The notes under the pieces: model-generated
What the model was told of the DNA's origin: nothing
The model's database searches: none
What the model saw: the letters and a program-made list of their open reading frames with translations, nothing else
Assembly: GCA_029260215.1 (NCBI GenBank)
Contig: JAJDDQ010000069.1
Span: 1 to 35,361 of the forward strand
Direction of reading: 5' to 3'
DNA length: 35,361 nt
Source of the DNA: Phycisphaerae bacterium
GTDB lineage: Bacteria > Planctomycetota > Phycisphaerae > UBA1845
Program-made: the position numbers and the translations under genes
In this document: one piece after another, positions 16,204 through 23,432 of the stretch
Layout of the letters: each line of letters begins with the position of its first letter
How positions within the stretch are numbered: position 1 is the stretch's first letter

Positions 16204-17724
16204 ATGCGCGTTTTTCTGACCGGCTCCACGGGCTACATCGGTGGACGGCTTGTTGCTCGACTCTTGGAAGCAGGTCATCACGTCGTATGCGCAGCGCGCG
16301 ACCCGCACAAGCTAGCCGCCCGGCCCTGGGTGTCTCACCCCAATGTCACGATGGTCAAGGCTGACGCAACAGATCGCGCGGCGCTGTCAGACGCAATGCG
16401 CGGGACCGAGGTCGCCTATTACCTGATTCACTCAATGCTAGCAGTCGGGCCGGCGTATCGATCGCACGACCGCGTGCTTGCCGAGGGATTCGCCCAAGCT
16501 GCGGCTCAAGCTGGCATCGAACGAATCATCTATCTTGGTGGCCTAGGTGAGACGGGAACCGGTTTAAGCGAGCACCTGAACTCACGGCGTGAGGTTGAGC
16601 AAGCCCTGCGCTCCACGAAGGTTCCGGTTACGGTCTTGCGGGCCGCGATGATCATTGGTTCCGGGTCAGCATCCTTTGAGATACTGCGTTACCTTGTGGC
16701 GCGCCTGCCCGTCATGGTCACACCACGTTGGGTCTCCACAGAGAGTCAGCCTATCGCCATTCGCAATGTCATCCACTACCTCGTCGAGTGCTTGAGCGTT
16801 CCTGACACTACCGGTAAGACAATCGACATCGGCGGCCCAGACGTCTTGACGTATCGCGACCTCATGCAGCGCATGGCAGAAGCCCTTGGATTGAGGAAGC
16901 GACTCGTGATTCCGGTTCCCGTACTCACGCCCCGGCTGAGTTCACTGTGGATACATCTGGTGACCCCGATCGACCGGAGGATTGCCCGGCCGTTGGCCGA
17001 GGGACTGCGAAACCGTGTTGTCTGTCGGAACAATGAAGCTTCCGAGCTCATGCCTCAAGAGTTGCTGAGTGTTCGAGAGGCAATCGAGGCAGCGGTCGGA
17101 AAACACTCCGCCGACCAACTGGAAACTTCGTGGACGGACGCCGGCGTGATGCCAGGTGACCCGGCTTGGGCTGGCGGAGATGCTTACGAAGATCGCAGGT
17201 CGATGGAGATTGATGCGCCAGCCGAAACGGTGTTTCGCACGCTCTGTCAGTTGGGCGGCGAAAATGGCTATTACAGTTCGCCTATGCTTTGGCGCATTCG
17301 GGGCGTTCTGGATCGCTTGGTCGGAGGCCCTGGCCTGAGCCGTGGTAGACGGTCGCGAGCCAAGATCGGCTACGGCGACGCGATCGACTTCTGGCGAGTC
17401 ACGCGCATCGAAGAAAACCAGGCGCTAGAATTACGCGCTGAGATGAGACTACCCGGCGTCGCGACGCTCGACTTCGAGATTGAAAACATCTCCAGAGAGC
17501 CTCGCAAAGTGAGGCTGACCCAAACCGCCACATTCTTGCCGCCCGGGATTCTGGGGCATTTGTATTGGCTTGGGGTCACGCCCTTTCACGGACCGGTCTT
17601 CAACGGGATGCTCAAAGGAATTAGAGCACACGCTCTTAGCGGTGGCGCGCTCGAAAGGGTCGGACCAGTACCCACTGATGCGGTCGCTATTTCGTCAGGG
17701 CAGCAGAGGTCGGCCAGTGAATAA
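16204..17724 (+). CDS. NAD(P)-binding SDR protein with C-terminal DUF2867 domain
   Basis: Protein of 506 residues. The N-terminal ~300 residues form an atypical (YbjT/NmrA-like) short-chain dehydrogenase with nucleotide motif TGSTGYIGGRLVARLL at residues 6-21, the strand ERIIYLGGLGE, and no clear YxxxK active site. From about residue 335 a DUF2867 domain follows (an SRPBCC-like fold): SMEIDAPAETVFRTLCQLGG to FLPPGILGHLYWLGVTPFHG. This two-domain design is common in bacteria and is often beside photolyase genes. The enzyme reaction is unknown; quinone- or carotenoid-related reduction has been suggested for relatives only by context. The gene overlaps the following SRPBCC gene by 8 bases. Confidence 0.92.
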   Translation: MRVFLTGSTGYIGGRLVARLLEAGHHVVCAARDPHKLAARPWVSHPNVTMVKADATDRAALSDAMRGTEVAYYLIHSMLAVGPAYRSHDRVLAEGFAQAAAQAGIERIIYLGGLGETGTGLSEHLNSRREVEQALRSTKVPVTVLRAAMIIGSGSASFEILRYLVARLPVMVTPRWVSTESQPIAIRNVIHYLVECLSVPDTTGKTIDIGGPDVLTYRDLMQRMAEALGLRKRLVIPVPVLTPRLSSLWIHLVTPIDRRIARPLAEGLRNRVVCRNNEASELMPQELLSVREAIEAAVGKHSADQLETSWTDAGVMPGDPAWAGGDAYEDRRSMEIDAPAETVFRTLCQLGGENGYYSSPMLWRIRGVLDRLVGGPGLSRGRRSRAKIGYGDAIDFWRVTRIEENQALELRAEMRLPGVATLDFEIENISREPRKVRLTQTATFLPPGILGHLYWLGVTPFHGPVFNGMLKGIRAHALSGGALERVGPVPTDAVAISSGQQRSASE

Positions 17725-18217
17725 CAATTCACCCAATGTAATGCAGAGGCCCCGCGGCTCCTTGTTTATGCTCCAACGCGAACTTGTAGTCGCCGCAAGT
17801 CGAGACGAGGTATTTTCGTTCTTCTCAGATGCACAGAATCTGGATCGAATAACACCATCCTTTCTGCGGTTTCGCGTTCTCTCGCCACGTCCGGTTGCCA
17901 TGCAGGTCGGCACCCGCATCGAGTACGCGCTACGGGTGCACGGGATTCCGTTGCGTTGGACAAGCGAAATAACCGTCTGGGATCCGCCCCTTCGCTTCGT
18001 GGATGTGCAGCTTCGAGGACCCTACCGGTGGTGGCATCACGAGCATAGATTTGAGGACGTGGGCAACTCAACCAACGTTATCGACGAAGTGGTGTACGCG
18101 CCTCGGGGTGGACGATTGGTCCATGCACTCTTCGTGAAACGCGATCTCGATCGCATTTTCGACTTCAGGCAACAGACGCTGGCCGAAGTTTTTGCGAGTG
18201 ACAGAGGAGGCCGGTGA
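17717..18217 (+). CDS. SRPBCC (START-like) superfamily protein
   Basis: Protein of about 166 residues with an SRPBCC cyclase/dehydrase-type fold: LQRELVVAASRDEVFSFFSD at the start, then LDRITPSFLRFRVLSP, PLRWTSEITVWDPPLRFVDV and a closing helix (HALFVKRDLDRIFDFRQQTL). These proteins bind hydrophobic ligands and often sit in light-response clusters with photolyase and SDR genes. The GTG start at 17717 has AGAGG upstream and overlaps the SDR stop region; ATG 17739 or 17769 are possible shorter starts. The photolyase start follows its stop by 2 bases, so translation is coupled along this run. Confidence 0.88.
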   Translation: MNNNSPNVMQRPRGSLFMLQRELVVAASRDEVFSFFSDAQNLDRITPSFLRFRVLSPRPVAMQVGTRIEYALRVHGIPLRWTSEITVWDPPLRFVDVQLRGPYRWWHHEHRFEDVGNSTNVIDEVVYAPRGGRLVHALFVKRDLDRIFDFRQQTLAEVFASDRGGR

Positions 18218-18219
18218 TC

Positions 18220-18995
18220 ATGCGGGTGCTGATGTGGTTTCGGGCGGACTTGCGCGTCACCGACAACACGGCCCTGTATCACGCCTGCAAGGCAGCGAAC
18301 GACGGCGTACTGGCTGTCTTCACATTATGCCCGAAACAATGGGCGCAGCACGATTGGGGAAGTACGAAAGTCGACTTTTTGCTGCGGAATCTCGCTGCGC
18401 TTTCGGAATCGCTCGCCAAGCTGAATATCCCGATGTTGCTCGTTCAAGCCGGATCGTTCGCATCAGTACCGGCCAAGCTCGTACAGATCGCCAAGAGACA
18501 AAGATGCGACGCGCTGTTCTTCAATCGAGAGTACGAAGTCAATGAAGTCGCGCGCGATCGTGCGGTTTTGCGCAGATTCGAAAAGGAGGGAATCCAGGTA
18601 CACGAGTTCACGGATCAGGTCATACTGGATGTTGCGGAGATTCGGACAGGTAAGGGCGGTTGGTACACGGTCTACACACCATTTAGGCGCAAGTGGTGCG
18701 CAGTGTTGGAAGAACGTGGCCCGCCCCGGATCTGGCCGAAGCCGCGGCGTCAGGCAGCGTTGGGCATCAAATCAGATGCGATACCCAGTAAGCTAAGCGG
18801 CTTCACTCGAGGGAGTAGGGCAGATCTTTGGCCGGCCGGGGAAAAAGAGTCCGCAAAGCGCCTGCGCGGGTTTATCAGAGAACGCATTGAGAGTTACCAG
18901 GAGAATCGGGACTTTCCGGCTGTGGACGGCACAAGCACGCTCTCGCCCTACTTGAGTGCCGGCGTGATTTCACCGCGGCAGTGCATGGAAGGCGC
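18220..18995 (+). pseudogene. phr: DNA photolyase, truncated
   Basis: The gene starts well: GAGGAGG nine bases before ATG 18220 and a normal photolyase N-terminal antenna domain (MRVLMWFRADLRVTDNTAL, CDALFFNREYEVNEVARDR, GGWYTVYTPFRRKW). It enters the FAD-binding domain (STLSPYLSAGVISPRQCM) and then stops matching at about codon 257. The rest of the FAD domain, including the TWxxELxWREFY part, is absent. The frame continues to 19269, but that sequence is antisense to a WD40-repeat gene and looks random. Without the FAD site no repair activity is expected. The break is a tail-to-tail junction with the WD40 fragment near 18990-19000. Confidence 0.85.
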
Positions 18996-19504
18996 AAGCC
19001 GTCGGACCCAATGCTTGCCAGCACTAGCGAGCCGAGTGAACATATCGCGAGAACGCCCCCATCGTGGGCCTCGATTTGAGTTACACAACGGCGTTGGGCC
19101 ACGTCCCAGAGTCGGATGTGTCCGTCATCTCCGCCCGAGGCGAGTATGTCGTCCGTCACGAACGCGAGGCCGCACACGCCGGTGCCGACGGACTTTCCGT
19201 GGAACATCTCGAATATCGGCTTCGCGTTGGCCGGTGGGCGGTGCTTTTCGAGCGCGTACACCTGCATAAGACCTGCCCGAGTACCGGCCGCCAGTCGAGT
19301 GCCACTGGGGGACGCGGCCAGCGAGTAGACGGAGTATCCTCGACTCAACATCGCAACTGGTGCTACTGTGGCGTGATCTCCAGACGCGATCCAAGTCGCC
19401 AGCGACGGATTCGTGTGGCCGCCGGTGCCGAGGTAAAGCACGTCCGTCGCTCTTGAGCCCGGCTCAAGTCCGGCGAGGCTTGGTGCTGCGCGGGGTCTCG
19501 TCAT
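18990..19504 (-). pseudogene. WD40-repeat protein, 3'-truncated
   Basis: From ATG 19504, with GAGGT seven bases upstream, the frame encodes recognisable WD40 blades: YSVYSLAASPSGTRLAAGTR, VCGLAFVTDDILASGGDDGH then IRLWDVAQRRC, and EAHDGGVLAICSLGSLVLAS then IGSDG. The last blade loses its pattern at the GSDG position (GSDGLRLP instead of GSDGxxRLWD), exactly where the opposing photolyase also breaks. The frame runs on inside the photolyase region without WD40 character. Only about three blades remain of what is usually a seven-blade propeller, so it is called a truncated gene. Confidence 0.7.
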
Positions 19505-19514
19505 GACATGTACC

Positions 19515-19844
19515 TCATGCCCTGTATTCCTCACCGTTCGTCGGATACCTGCCGGCCTGATCGTTCCGCAATTTGCGTCCCGGATGGAGGCGCCGGATGA
19601 CGTCCGACATTGGAATCGCGTATCGTTGCACTTGTCGTTGCGACGCGTAGGCGCCGCCCGAAGTAAGTTTCGCGGGCAAGTCCTCCTCCGCACGAGCGTG
19701 CTGACCACCGAGAGCGGGTCGCGGCGGAGGCATCGACCGATCTTTGTCCTCCGTGGCATAGCCTTCCAGCATGGAAATGGTTTGCTGCGTGTAATCACTA
19801 CTTCGCGCTGCGGAAGAGTTCTTCCATCTCTCGACGGCAGCCAT
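19515..19844 (-). CDS. Hypothetical protein, doubtful
   Basis: A 109-residue frame ending 10 bases before the WD40 start on the same strand, so it could be the first gene of that unit. The sequence is polar, Arg- and Ala-rich, without membrane segments or known motifs (ATEDKDRSMPPPRPALGGQH is typical of it). No clear ribosome binding site precedes the ATG. It lies in a region of truncated genes and may be noise. Confidence 0.25.
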   Translation of the reverse strand: MAAVERWKNSSAARSSDYTQQTISMLEGYATEDKDRSMPPPRPALGGQHARAEEDLPAKLTSGGAYASQRQVQRYAIPMSDVIRRLHPGRKLRNDQAGRYPTNGEEYRA

Positions 19845-19880
19845 CGGGGCATATATGCGCGCCAGACCTGGCGAACCCGA

Positions 19881-20096
19881 TCCGTATTTCAGGGTTTTGC
19901 CGCTTTGTTCAAGGTACTTCTGGATGGTGGTGAGTACTGCCCGTGGTGCCGAAGGAAGGTCACTCGTCTATGGCGGATCGACGGGTCTCAGGGTAGTTGC
20001 TCGCGATGCGGCTGGGGCGTCATTCGCGACTTCTGGGACTACTGTCCCTGGTGTTCCAAGAAGACAACAGCGCAGCAGCGAAAGGCGCTAGCATGA
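19881..20096 (+). pseudogene. Zinc-ribbon C-terminal remnant, probably of a Ser/Thr kinase-type protein
   Basis: The last ~70 codons of this frame are clearly coding: SVFQGFAALFKVLLDGGEY leads into CPWCRRKVTRLWRI, then SCSRCGWGVIRD and YCPWCSKK. That is three CxxC knuckles, the double zinc ribbon I recall at the C terminus of planctomycete protein kinases and related signalling proteins. The frame upstream is unlike any protein and overlaps minus-strand genes, so the N-terminal domain appears lost. The stop overlaps the start of the PP2C gene (ATGA at 20093), meaning the original gene was translationally coupled to the phosphatase. A short free-standing zinc-ribbon protein is the alternative. 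Confidence 0.5.
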
Positions 20097-20944
20097 GCGA
20101 GACCAACACAGCGGCGCTCCTCATTCGTAAGGACATGGCCACCCCAAGTGTCTTGAATGTGGGCCAAGGAACGGCGACCGTGTTCACCACTCGGTGTATC
20201 GGCAAGCAAACGCCCAATGAAGATGCGGTCGGTGTTCTTTCAATCAACGGCAGACGCGGTGTTCTTGTTGTTGCGGATGGTTTCGGCGGACAGCCCGCAG
20301 GTGATCAGGCGGCTGAACTGGCACTTACGGCAGTGATTGAGGCTGTCGAATTGTCGTCTGCTGCCGGTGGCGATGCTCAGTCCGGGATTCTCGCCGGGTT
20401 GGACCGGGCCAACGAGTTGGTGAAGGGCCTGGGCGTCGGTGCGGCCACGACTCTGGCTGCGGTCGAGATTGAGGGCACCAGAATCCGACCTTATCACGTC
20501 GGTGATTCGGAGGTATTGGTCGTCGGCCAAAGGGGACGCGTCAAGCTCCGAACCATTTCCCACTCTCCCGTGGGTTACAGAGTTGAAGCAGGTCTAATAA
20601 ATCAGGAGGAAGCCATCCAGCATGAAGAACGTCATATCGTGTCGAACATGGTCGGATCGGACGAGATGCGCATCGACGTGGGACCGACCGTCGAACTTCG
20701 GCCCCGCGACACGGTGGTCATCGCGAGCGATGGATTGTTCGACAATCTGATGGTGGACGAGATCGCAGGAGTCATCCGGAAGGGTAACTTGTTGGCATCC
20801 ACCCAGCAGTTAGTCGAGCGTTGCCAGGGTCGGATGAACGGCGCGATGGGAGAGCCCTTCAAGCCCGACGATCTTTCGGTCGTTGTGTTTCGTCCGAGCG
20901 GATCGGTGATCGGAGGACGCCGCAGGCCCCGATACGGCACATGA
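20093..20944 (+). CDS. PP2C-family Ser/Thr protein phosphatase
   Basis: PPM/PP2C phosphatase of 283 residues, removing phosphate from Ser or Thr in a metal-dependent reaction. Metal-binding and fold motifs are present: QTPNEDAVGV, VLVVADGFGGQPAGD (the ADGxGG loop), IRPYHVGDSEVLVV, TVVIASDGLFDN and the final KPDDLSVVVF. No membrane segment or sensor domain is attached, so it is cytoplasmic. The start codon overlaps the zinc-ribbon stop; only a weak AAGG lies upstream, consistent with coupled translation. It is convergent with the sigma54 activator, 15 bases between the ends. Its partner kinase may be the truncated upstream gene or one elsewhere. Confidence 0.92.
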   Translation: MSETNTAALLIRKDMATPSVLNVGQGTATVFTTRCIGKQTPNEDAVGVLSINGRRGVLVVADGFGGQPAGDQAAELALTAVIEAVELSSAAGGDAQSGILAGLDRANELVKGLGVGAATTLAAVEIEGTRIRPYHVGDSEVLVVGQRGRVKLRTISHSPVGYRVEAGLINQEEAIQHEERHIVSNMVGSDEMRIDVGPTVELRPRDTVVIASDGLFDNLMVDEIAGVIRKGNLLASTQQLVERCQGRMNGAMGEPFKPDDLSVVVFRPSGSVIGGRRRPRYGT

Positions 20945-20959
20945 GCGTGAAGTCCAAGA

Positions 20960-22414
20960 CTACTCTCTTCTGCCCTTCTTCGGACGAAAGTCCTCTTTCT
21001 TGAATCCGTGTTTTCGCATCATGGCGTAAACGGCACGCGAAGAAATGCCACTGTGAGCAGACGCGTCCACGAGTCGGCCGCGCGTGATGGATAGAAGGCG
21101 GTGTAAATACTCACGCTCAAGCTCGTTCAGATGGCTGTCGCGTACGTCTTTCCACGGCTTGTCTATCAGGTGAGTATGTTCTTGGTCGATGGCCGCTCCT
21201 GAATGAATACCATGAGCGACAGGAAGCGTTCGGTCCAACGCACGCTTCTCGACAATTGCGTTTGGAAGGTCATGGATCGTCAAGAACTGGCCTTGGCAAA
21301 GTATGATCGCCCGCTCAACCACGTTGATGAGTTCGCGAATGTTACCCGGCCATCCGTATTCAGACAGTACCTGCACAGCCTCATCGGAAAAAGCTGTTAC
21401 GGGTCGTCCCAACCGATCCTTAAACTCACGCAAGTACCGTTCCAACAGCTTCGGAATGTCCTCTGGGTGCCTTCGCAGCGGGGGTATCTCCAAGGTGACC
21501 ACACCCAGGCGATAGTAAAGATCTCTTCGGAAACGCCCGTCTTCGATCTCGACTTCCAGATTGCGATTCGTGGCGGCCATAATGCGAACATCAATCTCGA
21601 TCGTCTCTTCACTCCCCAGAGGCTGGATCATCCGTTCCTGTAACACGCGAAGGAGCTTTACTTGCAGATGCTTGGGAAGCTCGCCAATTTCATCTAGGAA
21701 GATCGTCCCACCATGACCCAGTTCGAAGTAACCACGTCGGTCCCTGGTCGCCCCGGTGAAAGCTCCTCGTACGTAGCCGAAGAGCTCGCCGTCAAGGAGC
21801 GTCTCCGGCATCGCCGCGCAGTTGACCGGAATGAATGGCTGCGAGGCCCTCGGGCTCTCTGAGTGAATCGCACGCGCGAGTCGCTCCTTACCGACACCAG
21901 TTTCACCGAGAACCAGCAGGGAGCTGTCCGGCTCAACGACACGCCGGACGATATTGAGAAACCCCTTCATCACGGGGTTCGGAGAGTCAAAGTCAGACAA
22001 TCGATAATCCGTTTCCGCGATTTCGCGTCGGATCCGCTCGACGCTTGCGTCGTGCCGGCGCAAAACGAACGATTGAATAGCCTGGCGCATCGTTTCATCG
22101 GGCAGCCGCGAATAGAGCACCGCGAAGCAGCCGGCGATCAGGAGGCGGGCGCGCTCTTCCGGATTCTCGCGGTTCCAGATAACGATGAGTTCTGGATGAT
22201 CGGGGAGGTTCCGGATCGCGGCGACCGTCTCCTCGATGGGCTCCGGAAGCGCCGGGTGTGAGGCAATGAGCAAATCGCCAGCCTCACCGACGCGGTCCCA
22301 AAACGGGCCACGAGTCGCCCCGCAGGTCACCGACAATCCCAGAGGCTCGAGGATTTCGGTCATTCGTTGAGCCAAAGGAGCCCGATGCGCCACGATGTGT
22401 ACACGAAGAAGCAT
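20960..22414 (-). CDS. Sigma54-dependent activator (NtrC family) with degenerate receiver
   Basis: Protein of 484 residues. The N-terminal ~120 residues look like a response-regulator receiver fold, but the position of the phospho-acceptor Asp reads LLIASHPALPEP, so the Asp is missing and normal phosphorelay control is unlikely. The AAA+ domain is complete: Walker A GETGVGKE, sigma54-contact motif GAFTGA, Walker B GGTIFLDEIGEL, arginine-finger region and YGWPGNIREL. The C terminus has a Fis-type HTH (GRLVDASAHSGISSRAVYAM). It would activate sigma54 promoters by ATP hydrolysis. It is divergent from the N-formylglutamate amidohydrolase-like gene, 240 bases apart, and is the likely local regulator of the peptide-ligase cluster. 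It has its own good sigma70 promoter. Confidence 0.95.
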   Translation of the reverse strand: MLLRVHIVAHRAPLAQRMTEILEPLGLSVTCGATRGPFWDRVGEAGDLLIASHPALPEPIEETVAAIRNLPDHPELIVIWNRENPEERARLLIAGCFAVLYSRLPDETMRQAIQSFVLRRHDASVERIRREIAETDYRLSDFDSPNPVMKGFLNIVRRVVEPDSSLLVLGETGVGKERLARAIHSESPRASQPFIPVNCAAMPETLLDGELFGYVRGAFTGATRDRRGYFELGHGGTIFLDEIGELPKHLQVKLLRVLQERMIQPLGSEETIEIDVRIMAATNRNLEVEIEDGRFRRDLYYRLGVVTLEIPPLRRHPEDIPKLLERYLREFKDRLGRPVTAFSDEAVQVLSEYGWPGNIRELINVVERAIILCQGQFLTIHDLPNAIVEKRALDRTLPVAHGIHSGAAIDQEHTHLIDKPWKDVRDSHLNELEREYLHRLLSITRGRLVDASAHSGISSRAVYAMMRKHGFKKEDFRPKKGRRE

Positions 22415-22450
22415 ATTTCGGTAGATCTCTTCCGGTTCTGATGTATCGGC

Positions 22451-22479
22451 ACTATACTGCTTGTTTTACGGCTGTTCAA
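22451..22479 (-). promoter_or_regulatory. Sigma70 promoter of the sigma54 activator gene
   Basis: On the minus strand TTGAAC (22474-22479) and TATAGT (22451-22456) are separated by exactly 17 bases, close to consensus. Transcription would start near 22444, about 30 bases before the ATG. Confidence 0.7.
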
Positions 22480-22584
22480 TGCTGAAATTGTGCTTCCGTC
22501 GTTGGCGACAAGAATCAGAGCGATGTGGCGTAAAGCGTTATTTGGAGGTAGTTTGCGACCGCTTCCGTCGCGATTGGTCCGTCA

Positions 22585-22599
22585 AGGCGCGTCACGTGC
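22585..22599 (+). promoter_or_regulatory. Candidate sigma54 promoter of the ligase cluster
   Basis: AGGCGCGTCACGTGC matches the -24/-12 consensus TGGCACGN4TTGC at 8 of 11 fixed positions, including both invariant GG and GC pairs with 10 bases between them. It lies about 57 bases before the first cluster gene and next to a divergent sigma54 activator. Two other GG/GC pairs nearby have wrong spacing. Chance occurrence cannot be excluded. Confidence 0.35.
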
Positions 22600-22609
22600 T
22601 CTACGTATT

Positions 22610-22634
22610 TGACATAAACAGGTGCCAAATGTCA
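22610..22634. promoter_or_regulatory. Inverted repeat TGACAT-N13-ATGTCA
   Basis: A 6-bp inverted repeat at 22610-22615 and 22629-22634, between the candidate sigma54 promoter and the ribosome binding site of the amidohydrolase-like gene. The half-site spacing of about two helical turns suits a dimeric regulator. Confidence 0.3.
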
Positions 22635-22655
22635 CCGTACGATAAGGAGCCGCAC

Positions 22656-23429
22656 ATGGACGAAACCTGGAGGATGCACATCGGCGACGGTCAGCTGGTC
22701 GCGACCGCCATTCACGATGGCCACGATCTCAGGCCGGATGTTGCTGCAAACATGGCCCTTTCCGACGAGGAGCGGTTGCGTGAAGAGGATCCGTTCACCG
22801 GCGTGTGGTCGACGATGGCACCGACGCGCTTCATCTCGCTCACGTCGAGGTTCGAAGTCGACCTTAATCGACCCCGAGACAAGGCCGTCTATCTCACACC
22901 GGGAGATGCATGGGGTCTGCAGGTGTGGAATCGCCAGCCATCGGCGGAGCTCATCGCGCAATCGCTAAGAGAGTACGATTCGTTCTACTCCGGGATACGC
23001 AATGTGCTGGAGACGATCGAGCGCACGTTCGGGAAATTTGTCGTGTTTGACTTGCACACCTACAACCACCGGCGAGGCGGGCCGGGTGGCGTGGCAGCGG
23101 ACCAGGCGCGAAATCCGCAAGTAAACATCGGGACAGGGACTATGGAGCGATCACGTTGGACCAACATCGTCGATGGGTTCATGAGCGATTTGCGGGCCTA
23201 CGACTTTCCCGGAGGCGCGCTGGACGTGCGAGAGAACGTTAAGTTCCGTGGTGGACAGTTTTCGCGTTGGGTGCATGAGACGTTTCCTAAGACCGGCTGC
23301 GCGATCGCGATAGAGTTTAAGAAATTCTTCATGGACGAATGGACGGGCGACGCGGATCCGGCGCTGGTCCGCGCCATCGGTGAGGCGTTACGTTCGACCG
23401 TTCCGGGCGTGCTTGAAAAACTTGGGTGA
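22656..23429 (+). CDS. N-formylglutamate amidohydrolase-like protein
   Basis: Protein of 257 residues of the N-formylglutamate amidohydrolase (HutG-type deformylase) family, zinc-dependent amide hydrolases. Putative zinc ligands and motifs are AIHDGHDLRPDV near residue 17, FEVDLNRPRDKAVY, VVFDLHTYNHRR near residue 132 and a late acidic motif EFKKFFMDEWTG. The ATG at 22656 has AAGGAG six bases upstream; extensions to 22461 lack coding character. It is the first gene of a tight run: the next start is 3 bases after its stop. In histidine degradation this family makes glutamate from N-formylglutamate, but no hut gene is nearby, so here it may remove an acyl or amino-acid group from the product of the ATP-grasp ligases. 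Confidence 0.9.
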   Translation: MDETWRMHIGDGQLVATAIHDGHDLRPDVAANMALSDEERLREEDPFTGVWSTMAPTRFISLTSRFEVDLNRPRDKAVYLTPGDAWGLQVWNRQPSAELIAQSLREYDSFYSGIRNVLETIERTFGKFVVFDLHTYNHRRGGPGGVAADQARNPQVNIGTGTMERSRWTNIVDGFMSDLRAYDFPGGALDVRENVKFRGGQFSRWVHETFPKTGCAIAIEFKKFFMDEWTGDADPALVRAIGEALRSTVPGVLEKLG

Positions 23430-23432
23430 TTC

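Noticed and set aside
19503-19880. N-terminal part of the zinc-ribbon frame
   Set aside because: No protein-like character and opposite to minus-strand frames; only the last ~70 codons look coding.
22461-22655. N-terminal extension of the amidohydrolase-like protein
   Set aside because: The extension contains promoter-like elements and no family similarity; AAGGAG supports the ATG at 22656.
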